In this document: piece after piece, positions 33,408 to 36,543 of the stretch
Layout: each line of letters opens with the position of its first letter
Position numbering within the stretch: position 1 is the stretch's first letter
Origin: Byssochlamys sp. IMV 00236
Lineage: Eukaryota; Ascomycota; Eurotiomycetes; Eurotiales; Thermoascaceae
DNA length: 36,543 nt
Direction: 5' to 3'
Assembly (NCBI GenBank): GCA_001931875.2
Contig: MSJH02000308.1
Span: forward strand, 1 to 36,543
Notes under the pieces: generated by a model
What the model saw: only the letters and a program-made list of their open reading frames with translations
Databases searched by the model: none
Told to the model about the DNA's origin: nothing
Made by a program: the position numbers and the translations under genes

Positions 33408-34550
33408 ATGAATAAGGCACCTGTGTTATCCTCAGTAGGAGGCTTAATTATTGACGATATTTATTACCCTGATGGCAGAAAGATATGTAATGTACTTGGC
33501 GGTGGAGGTGTATTTGCAATTTATGGTAAAAGAACAGACAATTCTGTGTGTGTGTGTGTTTGTGTGTTTGCTGATTAACGCTACAGTTTTCCCTTAATCA
33601 AAGGAATGAGAATATGGCAGCCTTCACCAAGTTCTCAAGAGATTGGCTACATTGTACAAAAGGGCTTTGATTACCCACAAGAAATAGATGACCAACTCAA
33701 CCAATTGGACATTTCTTTGATTTCAAAATACCATCCTGATAAACATACCACGCACGGAATCAACACATTTGGAGCAAATGACCATCGTGATTTCGAATAC
33801 AAGCATCCAATCATCAGAATAACTGCAAGCGATTTTTCTGAAAGCTGGATAAAATCATTACGCGTCGTTCACATCATATCCTCAGCAGAAAGAGCTATCG
33901 AAATTATAAACGAGTGGCGACAGAGGGATCCTGAAAGCAAGACGCAGTTTCTTTGGGAACCATTGCCATGGGCGTGTTTGCCAGAGGTATATACTAGCCG
34001 TTGTATGCTCTTACTTTTTTATTCATGCTCTATTGGTTACTAGAATTTGCAAGAGATATGTGAGGCGTGTCAGGGGATAGAAATTATCTCACCTAATCAT
34101 GAAGAGACAGCAGGAATGCTTGGATACAAGTTTGAAGAGTTATTATCGCAGCACAGCAATGATTTTAAACAAACAGTAGAGTACTGTGCTAGATTGCTTT
34201 TTGATAAAGTTAAAAAGAGCACTATCAAACTTGTGGTACGGGCGAGCAAATACGGAGCGTTGGTCATGACAAGCGATTGCATGGAATGGGTGCCAGCCTA
34301 TTGGGACAACAGGACTGATCATGACAAGGTAGTGGATGTGACAGGTGCAGGAAATGCCTTTTGTGGAGGATACGCTGCAGGCTGGCTTCATACTCACGAT
34401 CCAGTCCGTTCTGCTCTTTATGGAGCTGTATCGGCAAGTTATGTTGTTGAACAGATAGGTGTGCCTTCATTAGTAGAACCAGAACAATGGAACCAAGGAC
34501 CAAGTCCAATGGATCGATTGAGCTTATTAGAAAGTAAATGTAGGAAATAA
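33408..34550 (+). CDS. MAK32: pfkB-family carbohydrate kinase, Mak32-like
   Basis: Three exons (33408-33525, 33604-33986, 34044-34550; introns 78 and 57 nt) give 335 residues. An N-terminal SSVGGLIIDDIYYP and a GGGGVFAIYG loop precede a substrate-binding part. The ribokinase-type signature DVTGAGNAFCGGYAAGWL lies near the C-terminus, with an Asn where most members have the Asp after GAG. The overall path matches yeast Mak32, needed in yeast for L-A double-stranded RNA virus M1 maintenance; its small-molecule substrate is not established. The first intron contains a TG repeat (33545-33570). The stop lies 3 bp from the stop of the convergent OCIA-like gene. Confidence 0.85.
33543..33571 (+). 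repeat. TG-rich microsatellite within an intron
   Basis: GTGTGTGTGTG-type repeats, broken by TTT, fill much of the first intron of the Mak32-like gene. It is a likely length-variable site. Confidence 0.6.
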
Positions 34551-34553
34551 ACA

Positions 34554-35033
34554 TTATTTATTTGAAAATGTCTCAACTGCCTGAGCAAAGCCGTACATGT
34601 TTTCACATTCTCTGTAACTGTACTTTGCAGCAACATAGCCACCTACAGCAGACGCTCCTGTTTCTTCTCTTAGCAACAAGTGTAACTTTATATGAATATC
34701 TACCTAATGCAGAGAAAAGTGACTTGTTCTTGTCAAGTCCAAATCGTCGAGTCACTGGCCCTGTGTGCATTGTATTCAGAATAAAAAGAGATATGTCAAG
34801 ACTTCACTTACATGTAAGCAGCCCAGTGATGACTATTCCAATGAGTTCAGCCATATTTGACTGCATAAATTTACTTACTTGCTGTATAGACACCCGTACT
34901 ATTTGCATGCTGCTGGCATAATCGAGGTATTATCCATTCCTACATATCTATCAGTCATAACTTGGCATAATCATATAAATCTTTAACTAACTGGATGTTC
35001 TCTGGCTATTCCTTGTTGTAGTCTTGATGGCAT
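34554..35033 (-). CDS. Small OCIA-domain-like protein, probably mitochondrial
   Basis: This gene is too fragmented to show as one ORF. Five exons (35033-34992, 34939-34879, 34832-34812, 34760-34704, 34642-34554) join in phase to 89 residues; introns are 52, 46, 51 and 61 nt. It reads MPSRLQQGIAREHP, then a Cys/His-containing stretch, a hydrophobic YTAIITGLLTWPVTRRFGLD, and LGGGYVAAKYSYRECENMYG. The G-Y-x-A-x-K-x-S-Y-x-x-C-like end recalls the OCIA domain of OCIAD1/2, small mitochondrial inner-membrane proteins that help respiratory-complex assembly. The likeness is by eye and partial. One exon is just 21 nt. It faces ATP synthase subunit 4 across 328 bp and ends 3 bp from the Mak32-like gene. 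Confidence 0.6.
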
Positions 35034-35361
35034 ATTTATTCAAAAGAAAGGTTTATAAAGAAAAGTAAAAAAGAATAGCATGAATTCGATATCGGAATTT
35101 AAAAATGGAAAGTGTGACGTATTGAGTATTTTTAGGCGCACCTAAAATTACTCCCCTGGCTTAATCCGTTCAAAGACGGAAATCCTTTGTGAGGGCTGCC
35201 CAAAAAAAAATCCAAGCTCAGAGTTAGAGAGTTGCACCTAGAAAAAAAAAAAATCTTGCAAGACCCACCTATTTTGATTATTTTTTTGCTTGTAACAGTA
35301 AGCTCAAACTTACATCAAAGACAACAGATATAATTAACTGTTTATTTAAAGAAAAAGTAAC
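35034..35361. promoter_or_regulatory. Divergent promoter region, OCIA-like / ATP synthase subunit 4
   Basis: The 328-bp gap holds a perfect dyad TTTTAGG-CGCA-CCTAAAA at 35130-35147, a CCCCT (STRE-like) at about 35152 and long A tracts. Shared control of two mitochondrial genes is possible but not shown. Confidence 0.4.
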
Positions 35362-36309
35362 ATGGCTCTCCGTTTGATTTCCAAGAAAGCAGCTTCTGGT
35401 AATAATGTTGTCAATGTCATCCCCCTTGTTCTTTTATTAAACAATTATAATAGCCGCCATTGCTGCCCGTCCTTCTTTAATCAATGCCTCTCGCCAATCT
35501 TTGGGAGCTACTGCGTAAGTTACATACATGCACATTTGAAGAAAGCTTCTAATTTTAAATGTATATAGTGTTCGTCACTACACCACTCAAAAAGAAGGTG
35601 AAGATATCATTATTGCAACACATACATATACTAAACAATATATGTATATATAGTTGAACCCAAAGAAAAGGCCAACAGCATTATCAACAGCCTTCCTGGT
35701 AACTCCTTAGTTACCAAGACTGGCTTTGTTACTTTGAGCACTGGTCTTGCTACTTTCTTGATTTCCAAGGAAATCTATGTCTTTAATGAAGAAACCTTGG
35801 TCTTGATTGCCACCACTGGTCTCCTTGGTCTTCTCATCAAGTACCTCAGAGAACCCTTCATGAACATGGCTGATGAACATGTTGCTGTAAGTTATTTAAA
35901 TAGTGAAAGAGAAATAAGCTAATGTACATACATCACTTAGCGTATCAAAAATGTCTTGATCCAAGCTCGTGAAGACCACAAGGCTGCTGTTCAAGAACGC
36001 ATTGACGAAGCTGGTCAAATGAGAGACTTAGTTGATGTCACCAAGGCACTTTTTGAACTTTCCCGTGAAACTGCCAAGTTGGAAGCTGAAGCCTTTGAAT
36101 TGAAGCAAAAGGTTGCTGTTGCTGCTGAAGTCAAGACCACCTTGGACTCTTGGGTTCGTCATGAAGCCAGCATCCGTGAACGTGAACAGAAGCAATTGGC
36201 TGCTTACTTGATTGAAAAGATCAACAAGGATTTACAAGATCCCAAGATTCAACAACAAATTCTCGACCAAGCCATCACTGATGTTCAAAGAATTGCAAAG
36301 ACCCACTAA
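35362..36309 (+). CDS. ATP4: Mitochondrial F1Fo ATP synthase subunit 4 (subunit b)
   Basis: Five exons (35362-35398, 35454-35514, 35569-35597, 35654-35886, 35941-36309; introns 54-56 nt) give 242 residues, like yeast Atp4 (244). The N-terminus is a typical import presequence (MALRLISKKAASA, Arg/Ser/Ala-rich, to about residue 40). Two hydrophobic segments follow (GFVTLSTGLATFLISKEIYV; LVLIATTGLLGLLIKYL). A long charged helix then runs to the end (RIKNVLIQAREDHKAAVQER and so on), forming the peripheral stalk that links F1 to the membrane part. Neighbour across the divergent promoter is the OCIA-like gene. Confidence 0.95.
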
Positions 36310-36487
36310 AGAATTATTTTTTTGTATATCGTCCATACACTTCACACTCACACACACTTACACACACACACGCACACACATTTAAAACACGTTTCTTTCT
36401 ACACTGTATGTTTATTTTGTCTAAGGACTACTAGTGTTTGTCTTTATTGAATTTCATTGGGCGGTTGATATATTTATCTCTGTGTTT

Positions 36488-36493
<6 letters not shown>
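36310..36493. other. 3' flank of ATP4
   Basis: It contains a CA-rich tract (about 36345-36380). I see no gene. Confidence 0.5.

Positions 36494-36542
<49 letters not shown>
36494..36542. repeat. Homopolymer T49 at the right contig end
   Basis: Forty-nine consecutive T are followed by a single A at the last base. The left end of the window is also a T tract. Such long homopolymers stop short-read assembly; the true length is unknown. Confidence 0.85.

Positions 36543-36543
<1 letters not shown>

Noticed and set aside
34562..34921. 119-codon plus-strand ORF
   Set aside because: It is antisense to the spliced OCIA-like gene, whose five phases close on the minus strand.

Overview
The window looks like nuclear DNA of a fungus, most likely an early-diverging one of the Mucoromycota (Mucorales-like). 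The evidence is AT-rich DNA, many GT-AG introns of about 46-63 nt, CT-rich leaders, small intergenic gaps in the right half, and a complete alpha-aminoadipate reductase (fungal lysine synthesis). A fungal WNK-type kinase and a FYVE-SAP-RING ubiquitin ligase fit that placement. Both ends stop in T homopolymers, so the window is probably a whole contig.

Layout. 1-5400: a near-perfect 1.3-kb inverted repeat carries two head-to-head copies of a FYVE/RING protein gene. The left copy is cut by the contig end. Between them is a 2.6-kb spacer with decayed ORFs I cannot name. 5638-13100: a gene-poor, repeat-like zone. It holds a LINE ORF1-like fragment, two tandem paralogues of a fungal multi-pass membrane protein (the second interrupted), a nitronate monooxygenase C-terminal fragment and a possible MULE/FAR1 transposase fragment.

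14290-36309: a dense block of conserved genes. In order: WNK-like kinase with a C-terminal SAM-like domain (+); bystin/Enp1 (-); HYPK-like NatA partner (+); Sec22 SNARE (+); Mdm1/SNX13-like PXA-PX sorting nexin (-); C2H2 zinc-finger regulator (+); a small unknown ORF (+); Mpv17/Sym1 (+); Lys2 (-); a four-helix membrane protein (-); Dbf4-like Cdc7 regulator (+); Mak32-like pfkB kinase (+); an 89-residue OCIA-like protein in five exons (-); ATP synthase subunit 4/b (+). Exon structures were worked out by hand from splice sites, reading phase and domain continuity.

Genes with possible shared control are the divergent pairs bystin/HYPK (about 140 bp apart, both ribosome-linked), the four-helix protein/Dbf4 (about 380 bp) and the OCIA-like/ATP synthase subunit (about 330 bp, both probably mitochondrial). 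I found no tRNA, rRNA or CRISPR. There is no obvious new multi-gene system. The points most worth checking are the inverted duplication with its spacer, the kinase's altered chloride-site residues, the interrupted membrane paralogue, an AGGGG-rich upstream region of the zinc-finger gene, and two ultrashort introns.
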